A stretch of 64,000 nt of DNA from NCBI GenBank assembly GCA_016191245.1, contig JACPOY010000013.1, positions 62,001-126,000 of the forward strand, written 5' to 3'. Within the stretch, counting starts at the first letter, position 1. Every line of letters begins with the position of its first letter. Shown piece after piece: positions 19,737 through 29,546 of this stretch. The translations under genes and the position numbers were made by a program. Source of the DNA: Gammaproteobacteria bacterium (lineage in GTDB: Bacteria > Pseudomonadota > Gammaproteobacteria > Berkiellales > Berkiellaceae). The notes beneath the pieces were generated by a model. It was not told where the DNA came from. It made no database searches and saw nothing but the letters and a program-made list of their open reading frames with translations.

Positions 19737-20735
19737 TTGAATAATATCTTAATTACAGGCGGCGCAGGCTATATCGGTAGTCATATTGTCAAAGCACTGG
19801 TTGATGAACATGTCACACGACTCACTGTGATTGATAATTTATCGACAGGGTTTGCAGATAGCATTGCGCCCACAATTAAATTTATTCAAGGCGATATTCA
19901 AAATACCATTTTAGTATCGAAAATAATCAAAGCTGAGAAGATTAATACTGTTATTCATCTGGCAGCATCCACTGTCATCCCAGAATCAATTGAACATCCT
20001 TTACAGTATTATCAAAATAATACTGTTGGTACGTTACAATTGTTAAAATCTTGCGTCGATAATCATGTTGAGAATTTTATTTATTCTTCAACTGCGGCGG
20101 TTTATGGACCAACCTCTCAAGCAAAAATTACGGAAGATTCGCCCACCAACCCAACGAATCCCTATGGGCATTCTAAATTAATGAGCGAACAGCTGATTAA
20201 AGATGTTGCAACCAGCTCCAAATTAAAATTTGTCATCTTACGTTATTTCAATGTTGCTGGTGCCAGTCTTGATAAATCCATTGGACAACGTACTAAGAAT
20301 GCAACTCATTTAATTAAAATGGCTGTGCAAACTGCTTGTGGACAGCACTCTCATTTACCCATCTATGGTACAAATTACCCAACCTTTGATGGCACTTGTA
20401 TTCGCGATTTCATTCATGTATGTGATTTAGCCAATGCGCACATTAAAGCCATCCAATATTTACAAGAAGGTGGAATATCTGACACTTTTAATTGTGGTTA
20501 TGGTCATGGTTACAGTGTAAAAGAAGTAGTGAATGCCGTTGAGAAACTTACTCAAAAATCACTCTCTATTTTACCTTCATTGCCACGCAAAGGTGATCTT
20601 CCCCAAGTTATTGCTGATAATGCCAAAATTAAGCAAAACTTGAATTGGCAGCCTCAATATGATGATTTAGCTATTATTGTTAAAACTGCGTTAGATTGGG
20701 AAATGAAATCAACAAATCAATTATCAAACGCTTAA
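19737..20735 (+). CDS. galE: UDP-glucose 4-epimerase family protein
   Basis: NAD-dependent extended short-chain dehydrogenase that interconverts UDP-glucose and UDP-galactose (or the N-acetyl forms). It shows the cofactor motif ITGGAGYIGSHI, then YSSTAAVYG, and the catalytic YGHSK (Tyr and Lys). The start is TTG 19737, 3 bp after gltA. The short gap suggests co-transcription, although the reaction is unrelated. Substrate preference cannot be read from sequence alone. Confidence 0.9.
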   Translation: MNNILITGGAGYIGSHIVKALVDEHVTRLTVIDNLSTGFADSIAPTIKFIQGDIQNTILVSKIIKAEKINTVIHLAASTVIPESIEHPLQYYQNNTVGTLQLLKSCVDNHVENFIYSSTAAVYGPTSQAKITEDSPTNPTNPYGHSKLMSEQLIKDVATSSKLKFVILRYFNVAGASLDKSIGQRTKNATHLIKMAVQTACGQHSHLPIYGTNYPTFDGTCIRDFIHVCDLANAHIKAIQYLQEGGISDTFNCGYGHGYSVKEVVNAVEKLTQKSLSILPSLPRKGDLPQVIADNAKIKQNLNWQPQYDDLAIIVKTALDWEMKSTNQLSNA

Positions 20736-21326
20736 CCTAACCGGTTGAATATTATCTTGTTCGTTATCCCATATTTCAAATTGATCCGATAGCTTTTTTA
20801 TATGGGGCAAGTTTTGTTCTAATTGCTTATATCTTGATTCGATAACACAAGGATCAATATGGCGAGACTGAACTTGTTCTCTTAGTTTGATACGTTCCAT
20901 AGCCTTTGACAATGAACATTGAACAATATGAGTTTCTAAAAAATATCCCCATTCATGCTTTGCTTTATAAAGGGTTTCTAATGAATCGACTAAACTAAGC
21001 GATCGGACATACACATGATGGAATCGATTGTTAAAAGCAAAATGGGTTAACTCATTGGCGATGTTTCTCGCAAACAGCTCCCAACGAGCAAAGGCTTCTT
21101 GTGGATCTAACGTTGACTGCAATTGAAACTCTGGCAATCTAGCCATCACTTCATCAGGCTCATGCATGATATATGATGTGGGAAGAGACTGATTATGTTG
21201 TTTCAAAAAAAGTAACGTATTTTTGCCGCAACCTAAGCCGCCCCCAATCACAATCAATCTAGGCTCTGCCTGAGAGACGACATCGCCTATTACAAAATCA
21301 GTATAAATAGAATTGTTCAGATCCAT
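20724..21326 (-). CDS. Zeta-toxin/AAA-like P-loop kinase with an altered Walker A
   Basis: A 200-residue protein with an early P-loop (LIVIGGGLGCGKNTLLFL, about residues 24-41), followed by a helical domain and a C-terminal region with charged runs (LREQVQSRHIDPCVIESRY). The layout resembles small zeta-toxin or nucleotide-kinase proteins. The usual Ser/Thr after GK is Asn (GKNT), so nucleotide binding may be altered. AGGA five bases upstream supports the ATG. No antitoxin-like ORF is next to it; it converges on galE with a 12-bp overlap. Confidence 0.6.
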   Translation of the reverse strand: MDLNNSIYTDFVIGDVVSQAEPRLIVIGGGLGCGKNTLLFLKQHNQSLPTSYIMHEPDEVMARLPEFQLQSTLDPQEAFARWELFARNIANELTHFAFNNRFHHVYVRSLSLVDSLETLYKAKHEWGYFLETHIVQCSLSKAMERIKLREQVQSRHIDPCVIESRYKQLEQNLPHIKKLSDQFEIWDNEQDNIQPVRLSV

Positions 21327-21364
21327 CTGAATCCTACAGTAATAATTCGCTGATATTTTCAGAA

Positions 21365-21502
21365 TGGCACTTCCCCTCTCCCGCTACGCGGGAGAGGGTG
21401 CCCAACGGGCGGGTGAGGGAAAAAATCTGAAATCTTAATTTAAAAACCCTCACCCGGCTCTTCGAGCCACCCTCTCCCAAAATTGGGAGAGGGATAGTGC
21501 CA
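21365..21502. repeat. Nested inverted-repeat element upstream of the zeta-like gene
   Basis: Outer arms TGGCACT and AGTGCCA enclose CCCTCTCCC...GGGAGAGGG hairpins on both sides and inner arms GGGTGAGGG / CCCTCACCC around an AT-rich core. It shares its plan and core words with 14934-15031. About 138 bp and non-coding; it fits a miniature inverted-repeat (MITE/BIME-like) element. Confidence 0.8.
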
Positions 21503-21549
21503 ACTTAATAAATGGTTTTCAAATTAACTTATTGGTAAAAACAAATTAT

Positions 21550-22668
21550 CTATACATTCAAAACTTCTAACGGCGAATAGCCCTTAAGACCTAACGCTTG
21601 AGCTACTGCTGAATGCGTAATTTTGCCCATATGAACATTTAAACCATTTCGCAAATGTACGTCTTCTAGTAATGCGCGTTTGTAACCTTTGTTTGCTAAA
21701 TCGACCACGAAAGGCAAAGTCGCATTGTTTAAAGCAAATGAGGAGGTACGTGGTACGCCACCTGGCATATTAGCAACGCAGTAATGCACAATATCATCTA
21801 CTCTATAAGTAGGTTCGGCATGAGTTGTGGGCATGCTTGTTTCAAAACAACCGCCTTGATCTATCGCAACATCCACCAAAACAGCCCCTGGTTTCATTTC
21901 AGCTAACATTTTTCTTGTCACCAATTTAGGAGCTGAACCGCCAGGTATTAAAACAGCACCAATAACTAAATCTGCGCGTGGAACATAACGTTCAATTGCA
22001 TCTTGAGTTGCATAAATGGTATGTAATGATGAACCAAATTGGAAATCTAATTCTCGTAAACGATTTAATGATTTATCTAAAACCGTGACTTCTGCTTCCA
22101 TGCCAATGGCCATGCGAATAGCATTGGTGCCAACGACACCGCCACCTAAGATAACAACATGAGCCGGAGCAACACCCGCAACGCCTCCTAATAAAATGCC
22201 TCTGCCACCTTGTGTTTTTTCAAGGGCATGCGCACCAGCTTGGATAGACATACGACCTGCTACTTCGCTCATTGGCGCAAGCAATGGTAGACGACCTTCA
22301 TTATCAGTGACGGTTTCATAAGCAATCGCAATACAATTTGATTCTAATAACGCTTTTGCTTGTTCAGGATCGGGAGCCAAATGAAGATAGGTAAAAATAA
22401 CTTGGCCTTCGCGACACATTTTACATTCATTTGGTTGAGGTTCTTTTACTTTGACAATCAGATCGGCTGTGGCATAGATTTCTGCCGCAGTTTCAACGAT
22501 AAATGCCCCAGCTTGTCGGTAATTGTCATCACTAATATCAATGCCAATACCTGCATTGGTTTCTATGAATACTTCATGCCCGTTTGCTGCAAGCTCTCTT
22601 ACACTACTGGGTACTAATCCAACTCGAAACTCATTGTTCTTAATTTCTTTAGGAACACCTACTCGCAT
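21550..22668 (-). CDS. ald: Alanine dehydrogenase
   Basis: Oxidatively deaminates L-alanine to pyruvate with NAD. It begins [20 protein letters not shown], with the catalytic Lys and His regions (FTYLHLAPD) and the NAD-binding motif [22 protein letters not shown] 22668 has AGGA seven bases upstream and gives 372 residues; a frame from 22692 would add eight residues. Single gene, upstream of a repeat element. Confidence 0.95.
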   Translation of the reverse strand: MRVGVPKEIKNNEFRVGLVPSSVRELAANGHEVFIETNAGIGIDISDDNYRQAGAFIVETAAEIYATADLIVKVKEPQPNECKMCREGQVIFTYLHLAPDPEQAKALLESNCIAIAYETVTDNEGRLPLLAPMSEVAGRMSIQAGAHALEKTQGGRGILLGGVAGVAPAHVVILGGGVVGTNAIRMAIGMEAEVTVLDKSLNRLRELDFQFGSSLHTIYATQDAIERYVPRADLVIGAVLIPGGSAPKLVTRKMLAEMKPGAVLVDVAIDQGGCFETSMPTTHAEPTYRVDDIVHYCVANMPGGVPRTSSFALNNATLPFVVDLANKGYKRALLEDVHLRNGLNVHMGKITHSAVAQALGLKGYSPLEVLNV

Positions 22669-22900
22669 GACATTTTCCTCATCTGATATCAAACGAGGTG
22701 CACATTAAGCCTTAAAGCAAGATAAGTCAAATACATAGTTAGTTATCTATTTACTTTTCTATCATTACCTGTTTTTCTCTACAAATATCAATAGTTTCTC
22801 TCATGCTATGCTATTGACTATCCACTTTTTATATGAGTTACTAAGACATAGTACTCATATCGAAGTACACCCTTTTGTAACTGGATTGACAAGGATTGTC

Positions 22901-23362
22901 ATGAGTAGGACTTCAGAAGGTGTTATGATTTCTTCACTCCAAAAAGAAATCGGGCAATTGCAGGAAGCTCTCTCTTATTTGCACCCACTGCCAAAACTTG
23001 CTCGCCAACAATTTATTAATGACATCAACATATCTATTGGATCACTCGAGGATCCCCATATGCCACTGGGGCTAAAGCCAACGCTAATGAAGCTATTGAA
23101 TGCATGTCCTGAATATTTCGAAGAAGGAAATGAAAGATCATTTATTGCTCTTTGCAAAGAGGCTATTGATCTTTGTGGACAAGGTTGGTGCCATTTAAAC
23201 TATTGGGTTTGCAGTGAACAAAACCTTTGTTATTCCATTTTCTGGAGTTTACAAGTTGCTTTAGAAAACCATCAAAAACAAATCTCTATGTATACAAGCC
23301 CGCAAAACGATGCCGGTCAGCGTCCACAACTTTTGAAGATGCCAACCTTTGAAGCAAGATAA
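22901..23362 (+). CDS. Hypothetical protein of about 153 residues
   Basis: Not recognised. A mostly helical, cysteine-containing protein (CPEYFEEGNERSFIALCKEA, CGQGWCHLNYWVC) with no signal peptide or membrane segment. ATG 22901 has AAGGA five bases upstream; in-frame alternatives are 22808 (long) and 22925. Ends just before a hairpin that it shares with the convergent gene. Confidence 0.6.
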   Translation: MSRTSEGVMISSLQKEIGQLQEALSYLHPLPKLARQQFINDINISIGSLEDPHMPLGLKPTLMKLLNACPEYFEEGNERSFIALCKEAIDLCGQGWCHLNYWVCSEQNLCYSIFWSLQVALENHQKQISMYTSPQNDAGQRPQLLKMPTFEAR

Positions 23363-23366
23363 AAGC

Positions 23367-23401
23367 ATTAAAGCTCCTATTGGGGCCTTTTAAGCTTTAA
23401 T
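23367..23401. terminator. Candidate bidirectional terminator
   Basis: ATTAAAGCT (23367-23375) pairs with AGCTTTAAT (23393-23401), with TTTTTC after it on the plus strand. It lies between convergent genes and overlaps the last codons of the minus-strand one. Confidence 0.45.
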
Positions 23402-24189
23402 TTTTCAATTGCAGCTAATTTAGATTTTCGTTCAGGGAGGATTGTGAAGGAAGAATTTGTTTTGTTTGCTGCTTTAAAAGCAGGAGTAATGGGTTTCGAC
23501 GTTTCTGCAAGTTTAACTGGTTCTTGCGTTTTATTAACTTGCGCTTTATCTTCATTTTTTTTTGACCCATCATCTGCAAAAGAAACTAAAGAAGACCTCA
23601 AAGTAATGTACATATTGTCTGAAAAAAACTGATCAGGGTCAATAGGCAATTCTCCTGATAGTTTTTCCTCTTCACTTAATGAAAAATCAGCCATCGGAAA
23701 TTCATCTTTAGCTGTATATAAATGTGGAAAATTGAATAGCGAATCATCCAGTTTTTCTTCAAACGATTGAGGCAATGTTAAATATTGAGAAACCCAATCT
23801 TCATCACAGTACCCATAAAAACCACTTACATCAGATAGGGATAGATATTTATCGTAGGCAACATCTTCCAGTGGAGAAATCGGATCGTCGAGTGAATATT
23901 TATTATACGCAAGATCTTGAGGAGAAATTGAGTCGTTAAACGGACTAGGGATTTGCATTTCGTCAGGATCAAGTTCTAACCAAGGCAAAGGTGATGCTTC
24001 ATCTATATATGAGGTATCCGAATTTAATAAGGTAGGACTTCCTGCCAAGCTGCTGATGCTACTGCTATCAGGAACATCGTTTGAGGCAACAAATTCAATA
24101 ACATCTTGATTAACATTGTTTTTTTTGGTTTGTGAACGAGTCATTATTCGATCACGATGAAGCGCTTGTTTCTTCGTTCCATTTAGCAT
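23377..24189 (-). CDS. Acidic hypothetical protein, possible effector
   Basis: About 270 residues, not recognised. A basic N terminus (HRDRIMTRSQTKKN) leads into a long acidic, Ser/Pro-rich part. That part holds two similar segments, SPQDLAYNKYSLDD and SPLEDVAYDKYLSL, and a Lys-rich tail. No membrane helix or enzymatic motif is seen. The mixed charge, low-complexity build and short repeats are usual for secreted effectors or disordered adaptors, which is only an inference. GAGGG seven bases before ATG 24189 supports the start. Confidence 0.6.
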   Translation of the reverse strand: MLNGTKKQALHRDRIMTRSQTKKNNVNQDVIEFVASNDVPDSSSISSLAGSPTLLNSDTSYIDEASPLPWLELDPDEMQIPSPFNDSISPQDLAYNKYSLDDPISPLEDVAYDKYLSLSDVSGFYGYCDEDWVSQYLTLPQSFEEKLDDSLFNFPHLYTAKDEFPMADFSLSEEEKLSGELPIDPDQFFSDNMYITLRSSLVSFADDGSKKNEDKAQVNKTQEPVKLAETSKPITPAFKAANKTNSSFTILPERKSKLAAIEKLKLKRPQ

Positions 24190-24364
24190 TGAAATACCCT
24201 CTGCAAACAACAAAAGCAGATAAGCGAGCTCATTGGTCGATTAACTAAATCATAATTATCGATTGATGAGTAGCCTCTTTATATTTAGCCACTCACTGGC
24301 GGAAGAATCATCCATAACGAAATGAAGCGCTATTATACACGCCGTTATTTAGTTATCAAATGAC

Positions 24365-25738
24365 TCAATGTTCGTGTACAAGCGCTTGTTCACTTAAATT
24401 TAATTTTTCCATCAAATTGTAAAGTGTTGGGCGTGTAATCCCTAAAATTTCGGCAGTTTTCGATATATTGCCATTAGCATAGTTCATTGCTCTTTGAATC
24501 GCTTCTTTTTCCGCAGTATCTCTAATGTGCTTTAAGTTAAATGGCATTGCATGCATTTCATGCTTGGGTAAATCTAAGTCCCCTAGCGTGATTTGCTGGC
24601 TTTCAGCCATAATCACCGCTCGCTTCATTCTGTTTTCTAATTCTCGCACATTGCCTGGCCAAGAATAGTTATCGATTGCTTCTAATGCTTCTTGAGAAAT
24701 TCTCCTGACTGGGCGCTTAAATTCTCTTGCAAATTTTGTTAACAGCAATCTAGCCATTACGGTGGCATCACCAATGCGTGAGCGCAAAGGAGGAATATTG
24801 ATGGTAACTTCGCTCAGTCGATAATAGAGATCTTCACGAAAAGTATGCGCTTGAATGAGTTCGTCCAAATGATGATGAGTCGCACAAACTACACGTACAT
24901 CGACAGCAATTGGATTTCTCCCCCCCAATCTTTCAATCATTCTTTCCTGTAAGAATCGTAATAATTTTGGTTGTAAAGAAAGAGGCAGATCCCCAATTTC
25001 ATCTAAAAATAAAGTTCCCTTATGAGCCAACTCAATTTTACCAAGGGTTTGCTTTGCAGCCCCAGTAAAAGCCCCTTTCTCATATCCAAATAATTCACTT
25101 TCTAATAAATTTTCTGGAATAGCAGCACAATTGATAGCGATGAAGGGTTGATTCGCTCGTGGACTATGTTCATGTAAAGCTCTGGCCAAGACTTCTTTAC
25201 CCGTTCCACTTTCACCATTTAACAAAATGGTTATATTGTTTGGAGCTACCTTTTGCACAGTGCGACAAACTTTTTGCATTAACGGGCAACCAGTTAAGAC
25301 CCCTTTAATACTATGACCGCTTGAAATCTCTGTAATTTGTTTATGTTCTTTCTCAAGTTTATTTAAATAAAAAGCTCTTTCAACAATTAAAGCCAATGCA
25401 TGAGGATCAATAGGCTTGACATAATAATCATATGCGCCAAGACTGATAGCTTCTACTGCAAGCTTTCGTGAGGTTTGGCCTGTCACCATAATCACTTTTG
25501 TTTCTGGCGCTAAAGAAATAATATCCTTAAGCGTATTGAGCCCTTCTTCATAGCTGTTTGGATTTGGTGGTAATCCTAAATCTAATGTAACAACACTTGG
25601 CTCAAAGCGTCGTAATTTAGTAATTGCTTCTTTTCTATCTTGGGCGAAAATAACTTCGTAATGATCAAATGCCCACAAGAGTTGCTCACGAAGCCCAGCA
25701 TCATCTTCAATTACTAATAAATATGGCTTATCATTCAC
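24365..25738 (-). CDS. prsR: Sigma-54-dependent response regulator, PrsR-type
   Basis: Response regulator paired with PrsK. The N-terminal receiver (LLVIEDDAGLREQLLWAF, with phosphoacceptor Asp in VVTLDLGLPP) is followed by an AAA+ domain and a Fis-type helix-turn-helix at the C terminus. The AAA+ domain has Walker A GESGTGKE, the GAFTGA loop that contacts sigma-54, and Walker B LFLDEIGDL. I choose GTG 25738 with AGGA upstream; a longer start at 25771 overlaps the prsK stop. The name comes from the family found in PEP-CTERM/exopolysaccharide systems; no exosortase is visible in this window. Confidence 0.88.
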   Translation of the reverse strand: MNDKPYLLVIEDDAGLREQLLWAFDHYEVIFAQDRKEAITKLRRFEPSVVTLDLGLPPNPNSYEEGLNTLKDIISLAPETKVIMVTGQTSRKLAVEAISLGAYDYYVKPIDPHALALIVERAFYLNKLEKEHKQITEISSGHSIKGVLTGCPLMQKVCRTVQKVAPNNITILLNGESGTGKEVLARALHEHSPRANQPFIAINCAAIPENLLESELFGYEKGAFTGAAKQTLGKIELAHKGTLFLDEIGDLPLSLQPKLLRFLQERMIERLGGRNPIAVDVRVVCATHHHLDELIQAHTFREDLYYRLSEVTINIPPLRSRIGDATVMARLLLTKFAREFKRPVRRISQEALEAIDNYSWPGNVRELENRMKRAVIMAESQQITLGDLDLPKHEMHAMPFNLKHIRDTAEKEAIQRAMNYANGNISKTAEILGITRPTLYNLMEKLNLSEQALVHEH

Positions 25739-25760
25739 AATAAATTTCCTATAGGTGCCA

Positions 25761-27848
25761 TTAGGCAACATCTCGCTCCGTCAATATACTTGCGTGCGGG
25801 AATTCAAGACAAAATGTTGAACCTTGACCTTTAGCGGTTTCAACAGTTAACTTTCCACCAACCGTGTGCAAATATTCGCGGGCTTCGTATACACCAATTC
25901 CCATTCCTTTATCCCCTTTTGTTGTCACAAAGGGTTTATATAAACTGATATGAATGAATTCAGGATCCATCCCACAACCTGAATCTTGAATTGCGATGAC
26001 AAGCCTTTCATCCATGAGTTTAACGGATAAAACGATTTCTCCTTTAAGGGACGTTGCTTGCTGAGCATTCTCAACTAAGTGACATAGGACATTCGTAAAT
26101 ACTTCTTCATCACCTACCACTGTTATTTCACTTGAAGCAATTTTCCAATCTAAACTTGGCTTGGGCTGGCGATGACTTGTTAACTGAATAACCTTTTGCA
26201 GCGTTTTTGCAACCTCAACTTCTTCTGCTTTGATACATTGATCTTTAGCACGCATTTGAACAAGCAATCTATCTATTTTATCCGCTGTATGCTCAATTGT
26301 ATGATACACACTATGAATAAATTCTGGATTATTTTCATGCTTTTCTTTGTTGCTTTGTATCAATTTTAATTGTGAATGAACATTCTTTAAATCATGCATC
26401 ACAAATGCTGACAAACGATTATACCCTTCAAATTGACGCGCAATTGCTAATGCTTGGGCGTTTTGTTCTTGAACTAAGCAAATAGCAGCTTGTCTTCCTG
26501 CCATTGAAAGCAAATCTAGCACTTCCCAATTTAGATTAAAGAAGGCAACTCTGGGGTGGGCTAAAATGACGAATGCATGTAAACGATTACCATGGATCAA
26601 AGGTACAAGTAACCAAGCCCAATTAAATTGACGGATGGCAACAGGAACAGGTGGGATCCTATTGTCAGTATTAAATCGAGATGGCAGCTCTAATGAACGA
26701 CGTGATTGTTGCAAAAAGTCTGTAAAGGCACATGGTTCGATGACCATATCCTTATTTGGAAAAGGATTGCTCCAACAGTCTTTTAAAACATATCCTCTTT
26801 TTTCTTCCCATTCGAAAAGAATGCCTCTTGGGCTTTCCATCATATCAGCTAAGGCTTTGATAACATATTGAGAATGTTGTTTTCCATCTTCATCACTTGA
26901 AAGTAAAGTAGAAAATTTTAACCACTCTTCTCTATAGTCATATCTTAATTTAAAAAAGTTTTTAGAAATAAATAATTTCGCGGAAGCTCTCACTTTCCCA
27001 GAAGATAACATTAGAGAAAGCACAATTAATGAGCCCGTAAAAAATACGACTTGAAGTGATTGTCCCCAGGTACCACCCCACTCGCGAATAAAATATCCCA
27101 TCACGGCCATGAGCATGAGATAGATCCCGCAACTAATAAACACGGTCGAACGAAAAATTAAAGCACGAGATGGTAAAATTTCAGCTTGCCATTTATGGTG
27201 ACGTAATGCACTTAACCCGATAAGAGGCGCGATGGTTGCTAAAATTGCGCCTCGAACTTGCCAAGATGAAGTATTTAACACATTGAATAATGCCGCATGA
27301 GCATACATATAAAAGTCATAGCTAAACATTAATCCAATACCAATACAGAGTAATTTTATTCCCCAGCGTCTTTCAGGTACTGTACCGCGATAAAGTTGTT
27401 CAACGAGGGCAAGCACAAGTACCGAAAAGAGAACATAACCAATAAAGCTAAATTTTGAATAGATGCCGCTGCTGCCGGGGTTAAAACTCATCTCAATCAC
27501 AAATGCATTAATCAGTAACCCCAATAATAAAGTTCCACTGAATGCATAAAAATAGCGGCTGAAGAACCAACGTTTTTTGTTACCACGTTGGGTTAATTTC
27601 AGTAATTGAATCAAACTGAGGAACCATAACCCATTACCCAGTAGTTCACTCGCTGAGATCACATAATAATGCTGAATAATATTTGCAGCATATAAAATGG
27701 ACAAAAAGGCCCAGATAGCGGTAAAGGCACAACTTGCTATTAAAATTGGAAATTGAGTACGTGTGGGGCGATGCCCCGCCAAAACAAGTGTCACGATAAC
27801 AAAAGCTAATGTGCACGAGATGTGACTCGCAACTGCGACGCCAGACAT
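25761..27848 (-). CDS. prsK: Histidine kinase, PrsK-type
   Basis: Membrane sensor kinase of 695 residues. The first ~290 residues contain about eight hydrophobic helices. A GAF-like region follows, then a dimerisation/phosphoacceptor segment (FVMHDLKNVHSQLKLIQSNK, His in MHDLKN) and an HATPase domain (LVENAQQA, DSGCGMDPEFI, GMGIGVYEAREYL). GGAGA four bases before the ATG supports the start. It sits 5' of prsR with adjoining ends, so the two form an operon. Confidence 0.88.
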   Translation of the reverse strand: MSGVAVASHISCTLAFVIVTLVLAGHRPTRTQFPILIASCAFTAIWAFLSILYAANIIQHYYVISASELLGNGLWFLSLIQLLKLTQRGNKKRWFFSRYFYAFSGTLLLGLLINAFVIEMSFNPGSSGIYSKFSFIGYVLFSVLVLALVEQLYRGTVPERRWGIKLLCIGIGLMFSYDFYMYAHAALFNVLNTSSWQVRGAILATIAPLIGLSALRHHKWQAEILPSRALIFRSTVFISCGIYLMLMAVMGYFIREWGGTWGQSLQVVFFTGSLIVLSLMLSSGKVRASAKLFISKNFFKLRYDYREEWLKFSTLLSSDEDGKQHSQYVIKALADMMESPRGILFEWEEKRGYVLKDCWSNPFPNKDMVIEPCAFTDFLQQSRRSLELPSRFNTDNRIPPVPVAIRQFNWAWLLVPLIHGNRLHAFVILAHPRVAFFNLNWEVLDLLSMAGRQAAICLVQEQNAQALAIARQFEGYNRLSAFVMHDLKNVHSQLKLIQSNKEKHENNPEFIHSVYHTIEHTADKIDRLLVQMRAKDQCIKAEEVEVAKTLQKVIQLTSHRQPKPSLDWKIASSEITVVGDEEVFTNVLCHLVENAQQATSLKGEIVLSVKLMDERLVIAIQDSGCGMDPEFIHISLYKPFVTTKGDKGMGIGVYEAREYLHTVGGKLTVETAKGQGSTFCLEFPHASILTERDVA

Positions 27849-28109
27849 AGTCTCTCCCTAGATATCAGAGAATTGGGCTCACTCATCCTTGTGAAACCCA
27901 AGCCCATCCTTATCAGAATGGAACCTCAACAAAGTCATCCAACCTATGTGGAAACCACGACTTATCTTTACCTTTAAGTCATCGTAACCCTATGACAGAA
28001 TACATTCGATCGCTTATTTCTCATTTGTGTGACAGACATTCGCCCGATCTAAACAAACTGACTGATTTTTATCTAAAATGCAATCTTTTACCTGTATTAT
28101 CACACAGTG

Positions 28110-29414
28110 TTACCAAAGACGAGGTATTTCAAAAGGATTTCTCACGGTATTTTGAGGTTGAACCGCCCATGTATTTGTTGGCAAGAACGAAGGCATCGCC
28201 CTTTGCTGAAAACCTGGCAAATAGGTTTGTTGCGGTTGAACAGGGTAACTTTGATTATCATTTAATAGCTTCTCAAGTTGATCTTTACCAGGATAACCTT
28301 GACTTTGTCGCCATTCTCCATTGAGAAACGGAAAAAGCATTTCACCATACACTGACAGCAGATTGTAATCTTCTTGAGTCATTTCCGCCTGCACAATATC
28401 TGAGATCCTGAACAATTGACCTTGATGGTTTATTTGAAAATTGTGATAGAGCAAAAATCCAAGTAATTGATGCGATGCATTGAGATAATTACCTTGGTAC
28501 TTGGCGGTTGATATAATTGCTTTCATCATACGGATAAAGGCAAAAGTACTTTCATTGTTTGGAATAAATGGATTCGAAGGTGATCTTGAAAGTTGCGAAA
28601 ACTGCAAAATTAGCGCTGAAATATCTGCTGGCAAACGTGGTTTATTAACCCAAGGATTATTATCGTTTGCCAAAAGGATCCGACCTGTTTTGATAAATCC
28701 TTCGAGAACCAAAGAAAATAATTTGAGATCGAGGATATTATCTTCAAAAAAATGCGCAGCTTTATAAGCCGCATATTGCGCTCTTAATTGTTCTTTCGCT
28801 ATTCTTTCTTGTTCTTCTTGCTGTCTTTTTGCAAGTTCTGCTTGTTCTTTGGCGATTCTTTCTTGTTCAATGCTATGTATATGAGCAACCCAAAGTTGAC
28901 TTAATTTTTCAAGTTCCGGATAGGATTGATCTTGTCGCCATTGCTCAGATAAAAACTGATAGGTAGGACTCACTTCCGGCGAAATAAGCTCTCCCTTATA
29001 GAAATAAACTCTTGAATATCGTGGGGGTTGGTATTTTTCTAGTGCAGCTTCAATAGAGAAAATATTGTCGTCAATTTTGATTTGAATATTATGATGCAAC
29101 AAAAACCCAAGCAAATATTCAGCATGTGCTTTTTCAGCTGTGGGATACCCTCCGTTATTAAAACGAGCAAATCTCACCAAATGATGAAAAAAATTATCAA
29201 ATTCTTTTTTCGGCTTTAGAAAATTCCATTCTGGGGAGTGCAGAGATCTATCTAACTTTATAAATCCACAAGTCACATCAAAGGGTAATTGTATATATTC
29301 TTCTGTTGATGAACTGTCTCTTTGATGTTGGTAAATGTATTGACCAATTTCAAGAGTCTTAATGACATTCACGAATTCGCTTAATGATAAAGTTACTGCT
29401 TTATTTTTACTCAT
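28110..29414 (-). CDS. Two-domain duplicated protein of unknown function
   Basis: About 434 residues, not recognised. Two ~150-residue halves share EYLLGFLLHHNIQIKIDD versus HQLLGFLLYHNFQINHQG and EQWRQDQSYPELEKL versus GEWRQSQGYPGKDQLEKL. They are joined by a charged helical linker with two EQERIAKEQ copies. This is an internal tandem duplication of a globular helical domain. The C terminus is Gln/Pro-rich. GGGG six bases before ATG 29414 supports the start. No signal peptide or membrane helix; possible secreted effector by neighbourhood. Confidence 0.75.
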   Translation of the reverse strand: MSKNKAVTLSLSEFVNVIKTLEIGQYIYQHQRDSSSTEEYIQLPFDVTCGFIKLDRSLHSPEWNFLKPKKEFDNFFHHLVRFARFNNGGYPTAEKAHAEYLLGFLLHHNIQIKIDDNIFSIEAALEKYQPPRYSRVYFYKGELISPEVSPTYQFLSEQWRQDQSYPELEKLSQLWVAHIHSIEQERIAKEQAELAKRQQEEQERIAKEQLRAQYAAYKAAHFFEDNILDLKLFSLVLEGFIKTGRILLANDNNPWVNKPRLPADISALILQFSQLSRSPSNPFIPNNESTFAFIRMMKAIISTAKYQGNYLNASHQLLGFLLYHNFQINHQGQLFRISDIVQAEMTQEDYNLLSVYGEMLFPFLNGEWRQSQGYPGKDQLEKLLNDNQSYPVQPQQTYLPGFQQRAMPSFLPTNTWAVQPQNTVRNPFEIPRLW

Positions 29415-29546
29415 TTTATCCCCGTTTATTTTTTTCATATTTAGGGCGCAGACTGTAAATGAAAGCAGAATAATGAATCAATTAATCTCTGACTAACGGA
29501 TATGATTAGCGGTTATGAGGAAAAGATAGTTAGATGAATTATTACA

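Noticed and set aside
24365..27848. A PEP-CTERM sorting locus
   Set aside because: Only the regulator pair is present; no exosortase or PEP-CTERM motif was found in this window.
27992..28324. Plus-strand ORF of 110 residues
   Set aside because: Most of it lies antisense to the 434-residue gene, no family or ribosome site is evident, and the duplicated protein on the other strand explains the open frame.
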